This document shows positions 17,333 through 25,071 of a stretch of DNA of 64,000 bases, piece by piece. Both the position numbers and the translations under genes were made by a program. The DNA is from Virgibacillus sp. NKC19-16 (GTDB lineage Bacteria > Bacillota > Bacilli > Bacillales > Amphibacillaceae), in assembly GCF_021560035.1 (NCBI RefSeq), contig NZ_CP074373.1:1918001-1982000 (forward strand). Reading direction: 5' to 3'. How positions within the stretch are numbered: position 1 is the stretch's first letter; every line of letters starts with the position of its first letter. The notes beneath the pieces were generated by a model. The model did no database searches and was not told the DNA's origin. It saw only the letters and a program-made list of their open reading frames with translations.

Positions 17333-18226
17333 TTATGCCCTAGGATGATATGTCTTATATATATCTGTTAATCTAGCTTTTGTCACATGTGTATAAATTT
17401 GTGTCGTTGAAATATCTTCATGTCCCAGCATTTCTTGTACAATACGTAAATCTGCGCCATTTTCCAACAAATGTGTAGCAAAGGAATGCCGCAGTGTATG
17501 TGGTGTTATTCTCTTATTTATACCTGCCTCTTTCGCAGCCGTTTTAAGTATTTTCCAAAATCCTTGCCGGGATAAGGGTCTACCATGTTGATTCACAAAT
17601 AAAACGTTGTCGTCTAACTGTCGTTTTACTAAGACCCCTCTTGCACGATTTATGTATTCCTCCACAGCCTTTTTTGCAACATTACCAAGGGGAACAATTC
17701 TTTCTTTGTCACCTTTACCAATACACTGGACAAAACCCATTGTCAGATGAAGATCGCTGACTTTTAATGTTATTAATTCACTCACACGCAATCCGGTCGC
17801 ATAAAGTAATTCAAGCATTGCTTTATTTCTTATCTTCAAGGGAGAATTTCCGTTGATGATAAGTAATGATTCAACATCCTTTACAGATAAAACATCAGGC
17901 AGTTTTCTCTCCTTTTTAGGCGTTTCAATATGTAAACTAGCATCTTGATTTACAATTTGTTCGCGAATTAAAAACTGATGAAATGAACGGATAGATGCAA
18001 TATGACGTGAAATCGTTGCAGAAGATCTCCCACTATCCTTTAACATGTACAAAAAACCACTGATATCTCCTCGACTCACGGTGTCCCATTCCGACTTCAG
18101 TGTGACACGCTCGATATAATGCTTATAATTTGTTAGATCACGTTTATAGGACTTCAGTGTATTATCAGATAAACCTTTTTCTACTTGGAGAAAGTGAAAA
18201 AAATCCTCAAAAGCATACTTCAGCAT
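17333..18226 (-). CDS. xerD: Site-specific tyrosine recombinase XerD
   Basis: A 297-residue integrase-family recombinase with SAM-like N-terminal DNA-binding domain (1-90) and catalytic domain. The catalytic residues can be placed: R147, K171, H243, R246, H269 and Y278. With XerC it resolves chromosome dimers at dif. Position beside yqzK, fur and deoB is the B. subtilis xerD (ripX) locus, which distinguishes it from XerC/CodV. No dif-like site was noticed here. Confidence 0.95.
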   Translation of the reverse strand: MLKYAFEDFFHFLQVEKGLSDNTLKSYKRDLTNYKHYIERVTLKSEWDTVSRGDISGFLYMLKDSGRSSATISRHIASIRSFHQFLIREQIVNQDASLHIETPKKERKLPDVLSVKDVESLLIINGNSPLKIRNKAMLELLYATGLRVSELITLKVSDLHLTMGFVQCIGKGDKERIVPLGNVAKKAVEEYINRARGVLVKRQLDDNVLFVNQHGRPLSRQGFWKILKTAAKEAGINKRITPHTLRHSFATHLLENGADLRIVQEMLGHEDISTTQIYTHVTKARLTDIYKTYHPRA

Positions 18227-18231
18227 ATTCC

Positions 18232-18438
18232 TTACTCCCCTAATCGAAAAAATAAATTCAATCGATCGATAAAGCTCTGATCTTCATTAAATACTTTTAC
18301 AGCCGGCCCTTCCGGTGGATCGTACCTGTGATAATCTTCATATTCCGCATGCATTGTTCGCAAACCAAAATAAAATAATAACGTACAGGCGATAAATAAT
18401 ACAAAAACCTTGCATGTATCCCAAACGATTCGTTTCAT
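18232..18438 (-). CDS. yqzK: YqzK-type membrane protein (DUF4227)
   Basis: A 68-residue protein with one membrane helix (about residues 9-25) and a short extracytoplasmic tail containing [14 protein letters not shown] and ending [10 protein letters not shown]. Both the sequence and place between fur and xerD match B. subtilis YqzK. It ends 5 nt before the xerD start, so they are likely co-transcribed. Function unknown. Confidence 0.85.
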   Translation of the reverse strand: MKRIVWDTCKVFVLFIACTLLFYFGLRTMHAEYEDYHRYDPPEGPAVKVFNEDQSFIDRLNLFFRLGE

Positions 18439-18608
18439 ATGGCATGTCCCTTCTTTTAAAAATCAAATCCTATTAAAAGATATGCCATAAAAGATTAACA
18501 TTATACATACAAGTTGAAATAAAGTAGAGTAAAGAAAAAATTCTACAAATCAAATGTACCCTTTTTGCATTCAATTGTAAATTACCGTATACAATTTTTT
18601 TAGAAAGT

Positions 18609-18638
18609 AAAAAGCCTTTATTCCTGTGGAAAAAGGCA
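18609..18638 (-). terminator. Terminator after fur
   Basis: On the minus strand GCCTTTTT and AAAGGC form a short stem around CCACAGGAAT, followed by a T-run (GGCTTTTTAC). It lies 15 nt past the fur stop codon. Confidence 0.7.
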
Positions 18639-18652
18639 GATTCATGTTCGTA

Positions 18653-19108
18653 TTATGTCGCTTTAACTGTTACTTCCTGGCATTGTTTACAAATACCATG
18701 AAACGTTAGGCGATGATCCTTCACTTGGAATCCCCAATCATTTTGAACAATTTGCTCAACATCTTCTAATAGATCATCAATAATCTCCTCAACAGAACCA
18801 CATTCTGTACAAACCAGGTGATGATGAAAATGTTTGGCACCTTCCTTACGAAGATCATAAGAAGAGACGCCATCACCAAAATTAATTTTATCAACAATTT
18901 TTAATTCCGAGAGTAAGTCAAGTGTGCGGTAAACAGTCGCTAAGCCAATTTCAGGTGCAATTTCTTTTACAAGTAAGTAAATTTCTTCGGCACTTAAATG
19001 GTCTTCTTCTCTTTCCAGCAATATACGGACGATTGCCTCTCGTTGTGGAGTAAGCTTATAGCTCTGTGCATGGAGCTGTTTTTTAATTCCTTCAATTCGA
19101 TGTTCCAT
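18653..19108 (-). CDS. fur: Ferric uptake regulator Fur
   Basis: A 151-residue Fur-family repressor. The winged-helix DNA-binding domain (residues 1-85) contains the LATVYRTLDLL recognition helix; the metal/dimer domain has HHHLVC (about 95-100) and two zinc pairs C100-x2-C103 and C140-x2-C143. The family includes PerR and Zur; Fur is chosen because of the position next to yqzK-xerD, which is the fur locus in B. subtilis. It has its own consensus sigma-A promoter and a PerR-like box upstream. Confidence 0.9.
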   Translation of the reverse strand: MEHRIEGIKKQLHAQSYKLTPQREAIVRILLEREEDHLSAEEIYLLVKEIAPEIGLATVYRTLDLLSELKIVDKINFGDGVSSYDLRKEGAKHFHHHLVCTECGSVEEIIDDLLEDVEQIVQNDWGFQVKDHRLTFHGICKQCQEVTVKAT

Positions 19109-19139
19109 GGCAAGTTAACCTCCCTCATCTCCCATCTTT

Positions 19140-19168
19140 ATTATATGCACCAATGAAGTCTGTGTCAA
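19140..19168 (-). promoter_or_regulatory. Consensus sigma-A promoter of fur
   Basis: On the minus strand TTGACA (19168-19163), 17 nt spacer, TATAAT (19145-19140): a perfect match at both hexamers with optimal spacing. The ATG of fur lies about 32 nt downstream of the -10. Confidence 0.9.
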
Positions 19169-19190
19169 AATATTTTATATCACTTTGTAT

Positions 19191-19205
19191 TAATAATAAT
19201 TATAA
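19191..19205. promoter_or_regulatory. PerR-box-like operator upstream of fur
   Basis: TAATAATAATTATAA matches the B. subtilis PerR consensus TTATAATnATTATAA at all but one defined position. It lies 23 bp upstream of the fur -35 and just past the spoIIM stop codon. In B. subtilis fur is known to be under PerR control. The AT-rich context makes chance matches possible. Confidence 0.5.
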
Positions 19206-19216
19206 TCTAAGTTTCA

Positions 19217-19855
19217 TTATTGGTAAAATGATTCGATCAATGATTCCATCGCTTCATTAGCAACATAAGCCTCTAAAAGGGCAGCAATAAAGGAAATCGC
19301 CAGTAATATGGAAAAAATCATAACATACCTGCCAAATGGCTGGAAAACGGGTTGCGAAATTTTCCGGGTGAATAGCTTACTTAATAAAGTCAATGAGAAT
19401 ATCATCGATAAACTTCCAGCAATAATATATACTGGTATGATAAGAATATTTTGTGGTGCGATGGATAAAGCAGCCAAAAAAAGTCCCGTTGTACCAAGTT
19501 GGTTAACAATAAAACCGACAGAAAATCCGACGACCAACCCTTTAATAAACAATAAAATCCAAACTAATGGAAGACCAATAACAGATAGCCCCAAAAGGAA
19601 TAAAAGTAATAAATATTTAGCATGGTACGAAAAACTGCTTTTTAATATTTGTCCATTTTCAACCTGCTGGTTATCTGTAATTTGACTAAAAAAACGTTCT
19701 AAATAAAAAAATAAATCTTGTTTCTGGACAAAATTCATGCTATTAACAATAATTGCCCCAAAAATTATCCCTGTTAGAAATAAAATAATCATGAATAGAT
19801 AGATCGTTGAATGCTCTTTTACGTGGTTCATGATTAGTGCCCTATTTTTGTACAT
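19217..19855 (-). CDS. spoIIM: Stage II sporulation protein M
   Basis: A 212-residue protein with about five membrane helices (about residues 15-40, 70-100, 100-125, 130-165, 175-200). SpoIIM is the membrane scaffold of the SpoIID-SpoIIM-SpoIIP engulfment complex. The frame is open to 19888, but the ATG at 19855 has the ribosome site GGAGG 6 nt upstream. Position between the EndoQ-type gene and fur is as in B. subtilis, where transcription is by sigma-E. Confidence 0.9.
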   Translation of the reverse strand: MYKNRALIMNHVKEHSTIYLFMIILFLTGIIFGAIIVNSMNFVQKQDLFFYLERFFSQITDNQQVENGQILKSSFSYHAKYLLLLFLLGLSVIGLPLVWILLFIKGLVVGFSVGFIVNQLGTTGLFLAALSIAPQNILIIPVYIIAGSLSMIFSLTLLSKLFTRKISQPVFQPFGRYVMIFSILLAISFIAALLEAYVANEAMESLIESFYQ

Positions 19856-19954
19856 CGGAATCCTCCATTCGAATGATGTATCTATCATTAAAACTATGAA
19901 GAACTCCGTACAAAAATACCAAATTAACTATCTTTTTTATTTTATTATTGCATA

Positions 19955-21172
19955 TTATGATGAAGTTATGCTGCCGTATCTACCTCCCCCGCCTGCTTTT
20001 ATAGCTAATTTACCTTCTCGCATTTGGATAATTGACTCTGCTAGTTTTTCCGGAACAACTGCTTTTAATTGCTCTAATGTTGCGTAATGTATGACGTTCA
20101 TTTCCGTATCAAAGTGATACAATAACTTCTCAAATGTCTTTTTTCCCAGTGATGGCAAGTATTCCAATGGAACCTGGTATAAATAAGGAGTTCGTTTCTC
20201 TAGATTTCCATTTGTATTTTTCAGTTCCTGAATTCGATCAAACACTCCTTTTATTATTTTCTTGGAACCGCAATTCCTGCACACGATAGCGTCTGGCGTT
20301 AACGGTTCTAAACAGTTGCTGCAGACAGTGGTATGGTATTTTCCTAACTGGGGATTCATGCCGAAATTTTTTCTTATTCCTCTATCGTTTACTTGATGTA
20401 ATGACAGGTAAAATTCTTTAAACGAGGGCTCTTTCATGCCTATTTCCTGATATTCACGTGCTATTTTGGCTAATGAATGTGCATCAGAGTTGGAAACAAA
20501 TGTGTAGTCATGCAGCTCTTTTATTTGGTCGGCCATTTGTGTGTCTGAACTTAACCCAAGTTCGATCCCATCAATGAGATCCGAATCGAATACTTCATGC
20601 AATGAGTTTTTCACACCCTTACCGTATAAACTCTTAAAAGGAGTGAATACATGAGCAGGAATAAAGATACCCTCTAATTCCTTTACTTTATATTGCAGTT
20701 CTTTAGCTGTTCCATAATATCTCTGAGAGCTAAGTGTTATATTCTTCATTTTTGTTGTTAACCATTCCGAAAAAAATTCAATTTTATCCAGGCTGGGAAA
20801 ATAACACAGCACATGAATAGGTCCCCTACACTGTTCGTCATAGACCTCAATTTCTGACCCTAATAGCAAGGTGACTTTTTCAAAACGTACACCGCCATCA
20901 GCCAACTCATAGGCCTCACCTGCTTCAATCAGCCTTTTTATCTCCTGCTGGACAGCCGGAGCATGGCTATCGATCACACCAATCATGTCGATGCCTTTAT
21001 TACGACTGGATTCCTTTAAAATATTGGTCAATGTTAAACGCTTTGCACCAGTTATTTTAACAGGATTATCGTACATATCCCTACCAATATGAATATGCAT
21101 ATCGGCGAAATAGGTTTTATTATTTTCTATAGTCCCTATATTCTCAGACATTATAGTATTTTTATTCAACAT
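19955..21172 (-). CDS. EndoQ-family PHP-domain endonuclease
   Basis: A 405-residue protein with an N-terminal PHP metallohydrolase domain. Visible ligands are H26-x-H28, D68-x-H70, E107, H120, H174 and D230-x-H232. A zinc ribbon follows (C284-x2-C287, C298-x2-C301) and then a C-terminal helix-hairpin-helix-like region (about 345-390). This is the Endonuclease Q layout; EndoQ enzymes nick DNA 5' of deaminated bases such as uracil and hypoxanthine. It lies directly upstream of spoIIM. A few glycines near the end (AGGGGRYGS) look like a flexible tail. Function is by family. Confidence 0.85.
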   Translation of the reverse strand: MLNKNTIMSENIGTIENNKTYFADMHIHIGRDMYDNPVKITGAKRLTLTNILKESSRNKGIDMIGVIDSHAPAVQQEIKRLIEAGEAYELADGGVRFEKVTLLLGSEIEVYDEQCRGPIHVLCYFPSLDKIEFFSEWLTTKMKNITLSSQRYYGTAKELQYKVKELEGIFIPAHVFTPFKSLYGKGVKNSLHEVFDSDLIDGIELGLSSDTQMADQIKELHDYTFVSNSDAHSLAKIAREYQEIGMKEPSFKEFYLSLHQVNDRGIRKNFGMNPQLGKYHTTVCSNCLEPLTPDAIVCRNCGSKKIIKGVFDRIQELKNTNGNLEKRTPYLYQVPLEYLPSLGKKTFEKLLYHFDTEMNVIHYATLEQLKAVVPEKLAESIIQMREGKLAIKAGGGGRYGSITSS

Positions 21173-21209
21173 CTTTCACCTCTATTTAAATCTGCCCATA
21201 GATATAATA

Positions 21210-21333
21210 GGCTCTTTTCGTCAGTATTGTTGCTTTTAATTCTTCGCAGTTGATATAAAAGACGACATTACGTGCAACAAATGTTTTCGGTGGGACGAAC
21301 CTTTGGCGCAGTCCAAATCTTTTAGAAAACTGC
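21210..21333 (-). repeat. Core-less short copy of the intergenic repeat, copy D
   Basis: Read on the minus strand it begins GCAGTTTTCTAAAAGATT, contains the GGACTGCGCC...GGTTCGTCCCACC hairpin module, and passes directly into the other end module, closing with GACGAAAAGAGCC. These are the two flanks of the 50476-50980 element with the ~390-bp palindromic core absent. It sits between the EndoQ-type gene and the LysM/3D gene. Confidence 0.8.
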
Positions 21334-21337
21334 TAAA

Positions 21338-21367
21338 TAAAAAAATGCTACAACATTATCGTTGTAG
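21338..21367 (-). terminator. Second terminator downstream of the 3D/LysM gene
   Basis: CTACAAC-GATAAT-GTTGTAG hairpin followed on the minus strand by CATTTTTTTATTT. It lies about 95 nt beyond the 3D/LysM gene, after a first terminator, and immediately before repeat copy D. Confidence 0.8.
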
Positions 21368-21425
21368 TTTAGAAACATCCTTTTAAATATATCACAGACA
21401 AAGCTCTGTTCACAGAAATAAATAA

Positions 21426-21453
21426 AGGGAAGCATCTCGTAAGATGCTTCCCT
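21426..21453 (-). terminator. Terminator of the 3D/LysM gene
   Basis: AGGGAAGCATCT pairs perfectly with AGATGCTTCCCT around a 4-nt loop, followed on the minus strand by TTTATTTATT. Confidence 0.85.
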
Positions 21454-21461
21454 GCTATGCT

Positions 21462-22340
21462 TCACTGCAGAATGGTAATATCGACTGTCTTTCTTCCCCA
21501 GCTATATGCTTCATCTTTCGTTGGAACATGCACATCTATTTTATGTCCATTAATGCTTCCGCCGACATCGGATGCAACAGCATAGCCATAACCTTCCACA
21601 TAGACTTCTGTTCCAAGTGGAATAACGTTTGGATCAACGGCAATCACTTTTGCGTATGGATCTTCATTCAAGTTCTTTCCGGTTGCAGTAATCCCAGAAC
21701 ATCCATCGCAGCCTGCAGTATATGCTGTAGCTTCTACGGAAAGTGTTTTGCCACTCGGCTGTTGTTCTTCTTCCTCTTCTTTTGGTTCAGGTTTTGCTTC
21801 GGCTTGTTGTGTATTATTTTCATCTTCTTTCGATTCAGCCTTTACTTCGGCCTCTTGTGTATTATTTTTCTCTTCTTTTGGTTCAGCCTTTGCTTTAGCT
21901 TGCTGTGTGTTATTTTCAGTTGCACCTGCTTCGATATCAGCTGTTTCTTCGGATGCATTTAATCGCGCTTGTTCCTCGGCATCCGCTTCGTTTACGGCCA
22001 ATTGCTGCCCGGTAATGATCAGATCGGAAGAAAGATTATTCCATGTTTTAAGATCATTTACTGATATCTCATGATCGCGGCTGATTGCGAGAAGGGTATC
22101 CCCTTTTTCCACATCATAATATTCAATCTGCTTTTCCTCAAGTTTTAGTTCCTGTTTAGGATAAATCATAGAGTCGCTTAATCCATTTATATTCATCAAT
22201 ACTTCCACGTTTGTATTATTTTCGTTTGCTATATCCCAAAGCGTATCTCCCTTTTTCACTTCATAATCTGCTGCTGATACACTCATGGCAGAAATACCTG
22301 CAATAATCAACCCTGCTAATACGGCTACTAACTTTTTCAT
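21462..22340 (-). CDS. Secreted LysM and 3D-domain cell-wall hydrolase (YocH-like)
   Basis: A 292-residue exported protein: signal peptide (residues 1-24), two LysM repeats (about 26-70 and 74-117), an acidic/charged linker (about 130-195) with three imperfect copies of an NNTQQAxAKxEPKEE unit, and a C-terminal 3D domain (about 200-292) with the conserved aspartates in DPNVIPLG, ASDVGG and HKIDVHV. LysM binds peptidoglycan; 3D domains resemble MltA-type lytic transglycosylases. B. subtilis YocH has the same layout. The ATG at 22340 has ribosome site AAGGGGGA; longer in-frame starts lack one. Confidence 0.85.
   Translation of the reverse strand: MKKLVAVLAGLIIAGISAMSVSAADYEVKKGDTLWDIANENNTNVEVLMNINGLSDSMIYPKQELKLEEKQIEYYDVEKGDTLLAISRDHEISVNDLKTWNNLSSDLIITGQQLAVNEADAEEQARLNASEETADIEAGATENNTQQAKAKAEPKEEKNNTQEAEVKAESKEDENNTQQAEAKPEPKEEEEEQQPSGKTLSVEATAYTAGCDGCSGITATGKNLNEDPYAKVIAVDPNVIPLGTEVYVEGYGYAVASDVGGSINGHKIDVHVPTKDEAYSWGRKTVDITILQ
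21772..21928. repeat. Coding tandem repeat in the LysM/3D linker
   Basis: Three imperfect direct copies of a roughly 60-bp unit (on the plus strand each includes GTGTATTATTTTC-like and TTCTTTTGGTTCAGC-like segments) encode the charged linker. Such repeats can change copy number by slippage. Confidence 0.75.
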
Positions 22341-22505
22341 TATGTAGTCCCCCTTATAATTATTGACAAGGTCATCGTACCATAGCAAGGACACTTCTGC
22401 GGTTACAGCTCATTTAAGAGTACATGTCATAGATTACAATTAGAATATATTCGCATTAATTGGTTCTATTTGCTCAATCTCCCGCATATAATGTATGAGG
22501 GGATT

Positions 22506-23057
22506 CTATGTCCTGCTCGCCTCCAGTGCATGAAGGTAAAGAATCGCATAGTTCGTTTTTGCGTCATGTATACGTTCCTCTTCTACGTATTGCTTCGCTT
22601 CATCCAGTGATAATTCTACTATTTCAACAAATTCATCATCATCGCCATTAACTATCTCTTCTACAAGTTCGAGTTGATCGGTTATATAGATGTACATAAG
22701 TTCATCTGCAAATCCTGGTGAGGTATAAAAAGAAGTAACAAAGGAAAGTTCATTTGTTGTATAGCCCGTTTCTTCTTCCAATTCACGAACTGCAGTTATT
22801 TCTGGGCTCTCCCCTTCTTCTAATTTACCTGCTGGAATTTCGATGAGTGACTTTTCCAATGGCTTCCGATATTGCTCTACAAAAACAATTTTATTATCTT
22901 TTGTAAGTGCAATAACCGCTACGGCGCCTGGATGCTTGATAATTTCTCGTTTGGCGTTTTCTCCATTTGGTAATGTAACATCATCGACCTGCAATTGAAC
23001 CACTTTTCCACTATATATTTCATCCGTCTTAATCGTTTTTTCTTCAAATTTTTTCAC
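22506..23057 (-). CDS. nudF: ADP-ribose pyrophosphatase (Nudix)
   Basis: A 183-residue Nudix hydrolase that splits ADP-ribose to AMP and ribose-5-phosphate. The Nudix box is GKLEEGESPEITAVRELEEE followed by TGY, fitting GX5EX7REUXEEXGU. It begins with a GTG codon at 23057 (VKKFEEKTI), placed 9 nt after AAGGTGAT; this matches the N-terminus of B. subtilis NudF and the longer open frame to 23258 would run over the divergent promoter region. It is divergent from the aldo/keto reductase gene, as in the yqkF-nudF pair of B. subtilis. Confidence 0.9.
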   Translation of the reverse strand: MKKFEEKTIKTDEIYSGKVVQLQVDDVTLPNGENAKREIIKHPGAVAVIALTKDNKIVFVEQYRKPLEKSLIEIPAGKLEEGESPEITAVRELEEETGYTTNELSFVTSFYTSPGFADELMYIYITDQLELVEEIVNGDDDEFVEIVELSLDEAKQYVEEERIHDAKTNYAILYLHALEASRT

Positions 23058-23167
23058 TGTTATCACCTTACCTTTCAACATGCTAACACCCATTTTAGCA
23101 TAAAATATTAGAATCCAACCTCGAATTGATTGTACAATAGAATAAGAAACAAAATTGGAGGTTGAGT

Positions 23168-24088
23168 ATGAAGAAAAATCAATTAGGAAAATCAGATATT
23201 TATGTCTCTGAATTAACGCTCGGCTGCATGTCCCTGGGACCAAACACAAAAGAAGCAACAGAAATTATCAATCAGGCTCTGGATGCTGGCATCAACCATT
23301 TGGATACGGCTGATTTATACGACTTTGGTGAAAATGAAAAAATCGTTGGTGAAGCAATTAAAGGAAAACGCGATAAACTGATACTAACAACCAAAGTTGG
23401 CAATCATTTTAATAAGGAAAAAAATAACTGGTTCTGGGATCCATCAAAAGAACATATAAAAAACGGCTTAAAGGATAGCCTTTATCGAATGCATTTAGAC
23501 TATGTCGACTTTTATATGCTTCACGGTGGGACCATTGACGATCCGATTAGCGAATCGATTGAGGCATTTGAAGAATTAAAAGCAGAAGGACTCATACGTG
23601 CATATGGAATCTCTTCTATAAGACCAAATGTGATTCAAGAATATGTAAATCGTTCCAGTATTGATGCTGTTATGATGCAATATAGCATGTTGGATAGAAG
23701 GCCTGAGGAAGAACTGTTAGATTTATTACATGAAAATCGTATTAGTGTTCTTGCACGCGGTCCGTTGGCAAAAGGCATGTTAAGTAATCAAGCAGCGAAA
23801 CAAATAGAAGAAAAAGGACAAGATGGCTTTTTAGACTATACGTATGATGAACTTAATGAAATCCATCAGAATCTCATAAAAATTGTCCCTAAGGAATCTA
23901 CGCTAAATATAAGCGCACTACAATATGTCCTGAAGCACCCGGCTGTAGCGAGTGCTGTATTTGGAGCGAGTTCCAAAGAGCAAGTTAAAGAAAATGTAAA
24001 CATGAATCATTCTAAAGCGTTATCGGACGAAACGTATAAGGCATTACAAGCCATAACAAAACCGATTACCTATACAAACCATCGTTAA
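23168..24088 (+). CDS. yqkF: Aldo/keto reductase (YqkF-like)
   Basis: A 306-residue NADPH-dependent aldo/keto reductase. It has the DTADLYDFGENE segment with the catalytic Asp/Tyr, K in LTTKVG, and H in YMLHGG forming the usual Asp-Tyr-Lys-His tetrad. GASSKEQVKENV near the C-terminus binds the cofactor phosphate. The ATG at 23168 lies 6 nt after TTGGAGG; a TTG two codons earlier abuts that site and is rejected. Adjacent to nudF in divergent orientation, as in B. subtilis. Physiological substrate unknown. Confidence 0.85.
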   Translation: MKKNQLGKSDIYVSELTLGCMSLGPNTKEATEIINQALDAGINHLDTADLYDFGENEKIVGEAIKGKRDKLILTTKVGNHFNKEKNNWFWDPSKEHIKNGLKDSLYRMHLDYVDFYMLHGGTIDDPISESIEAFEELKAEGLIRAYGISSIRPNVIQEYVNRSSIDAVMMQYSMLDRRPEEELLDLLHENRISVLARGPLAKGMLSNQAAKQIEEKGQDGFLDYTYDELNEIHQNLIKIVPKESTLNISALQYVLKHPAVASAVFGASSKEQVKENVNMNHSKALSDETYKALQAITKPITYTNHR

Positions 24089-24222
24089 ATGTGAAGTAGC
24101 TTATTTCATTACTACCATCGAAATAAACATGAAAAAGGTGGCAGAAAAAGAGAAAAATTATCCCTAATTCAATGCCACCTTATCTTGTTTAAAAACGATT
24201 ATAGTCAAAAGAAGATTGAATT

Positions 24223-25017
24223 TCATTTCTTATTAAATTGTCTTTTCAAAACACGTTCTAGCAAACCCGGAAAAAGCTGATATATTTTGCCCCCGAGTTC
24301 CATCCAATATGGCAGATTGATTTCACGTTTTGTGGTGAATAAATGCTGGACGACTTTTTTAGCAACCCTATCCGGATCCAGCATATAACGTTCAACACTT
24401 CTTTGATAGGTTCCTTCAGGATCTGCTTGAGCGAAGAAGTTCGTTCGTACCGGCCCTAGATTGACCGCGGTGACGTTTATCTTTGTACCGGTCATCTCTT
24501 GTCTTAGTGCATTGGTGAATCCAAGCACAGCATGTTTTGTTGAAGCATAAACAGCTGACTTTGGTGTGGAAATTTTAGCAGCCTGTGAAGCAATGTTGAT
24601 GATATGACCTTCCTGATATTGTGAAAAATGTACAAGTGTTCGTTTAGTCATGTTGATTAATGCAAATACATTTAATTGATACATATGATCTACATCTTGC
24701 CACGTTATATCTTTTACATAAGCGAATTTTCCAACACCAGCATTATTAATTAATCCATGAATTTGTTTATGGTCCAGCAATATATCATTCATGACAGCAT
24801 TTAATTCCGTTTCATTTTGTAAATCGACTTGATAAATAAAGCTCACGGCTCGTAATTCCTGTTCAAGCAGCTGTTGTTGCTTTTCCAATTTATCAATAGA
24901 GCGTGCAAGCATAATCGGAATACCACCATTTTCAGCTATATACCAGGCAATTCTTTCACCGATCCCACTCGAGGCACCGGTGATCAGTATTTTCTTATTT
25001 TTCAGTCTATATCGCAT
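24223..25017 (-). CDS. yqjQ: Short-chain dehydrogenase/reductase (YqjQ-like)
   Basis: A 264-residue classical SDR. The cofactor motif GASSGIG is at about residues 14-20, NNAGVG at about 91-96, and the catalytic Ser-Tyr-x3-Lys is in IASQAAKISTPKSAVYASTKHAVL. The C-terminal segment (WMELGGKIYQLFPGLLERVL) is a hydrophobic extension. Sequence and position beside the YqjN-like peptidase match B. subtilis YqjQ. The substrate is not predictable from sequence. Confidence 0.82.
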   Translation of the reverse strand: MRYRLKNKKILITGASSGIGERIAWYIAENGGIPIMLARSIDKLEKQQQLLEQELRAVSFIYQVDLQNETELNAVMNDILLDHKQIHGLINNAGVGKFAYVKDITWQDVDHMYQLNVFALINMTKRTLVHFSQYQEGHIINIASQAAKISTPKSAVYASTKHAVLGFTNALRQEMTGTKINVTAVNLGPVRTNFFAQADPEGTYQRSVERYMLDPDRVAKKVVQHLFTTKREINLPYWMELGGKIYQLFPGLLERVLKRQFNKK

Positions 25018-25071
25018 AATAATAGCACACCATCTTCTGTTGTTTTATCATTAAGCTAAAAGCCACCTTAT

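Noticed and set aside
22341-22450. WalR box upstream of the YocH-like gene
   Set aside because: TGTAAT and TGTAC half-sites occur, but separated by 8 rather than 5 bases, so they do not fit the TGTWAH-N5-TGTWAH site.
23129-23138. ATTGTACAAT palindrome between nudF and the aldo/keto reductase gene
   Set aside because: A 10-bp AT-rich palindrome is expected by chance at this base composition, and no known operator fits.
24130-24185. Terminator between the aldo/keto reductase and SDR genes
   Set aside because: AAGGTGGCA and TGCCACCTT pair, but the loop is about 30 nt and the T-run is poor; plausible but too weak to list.
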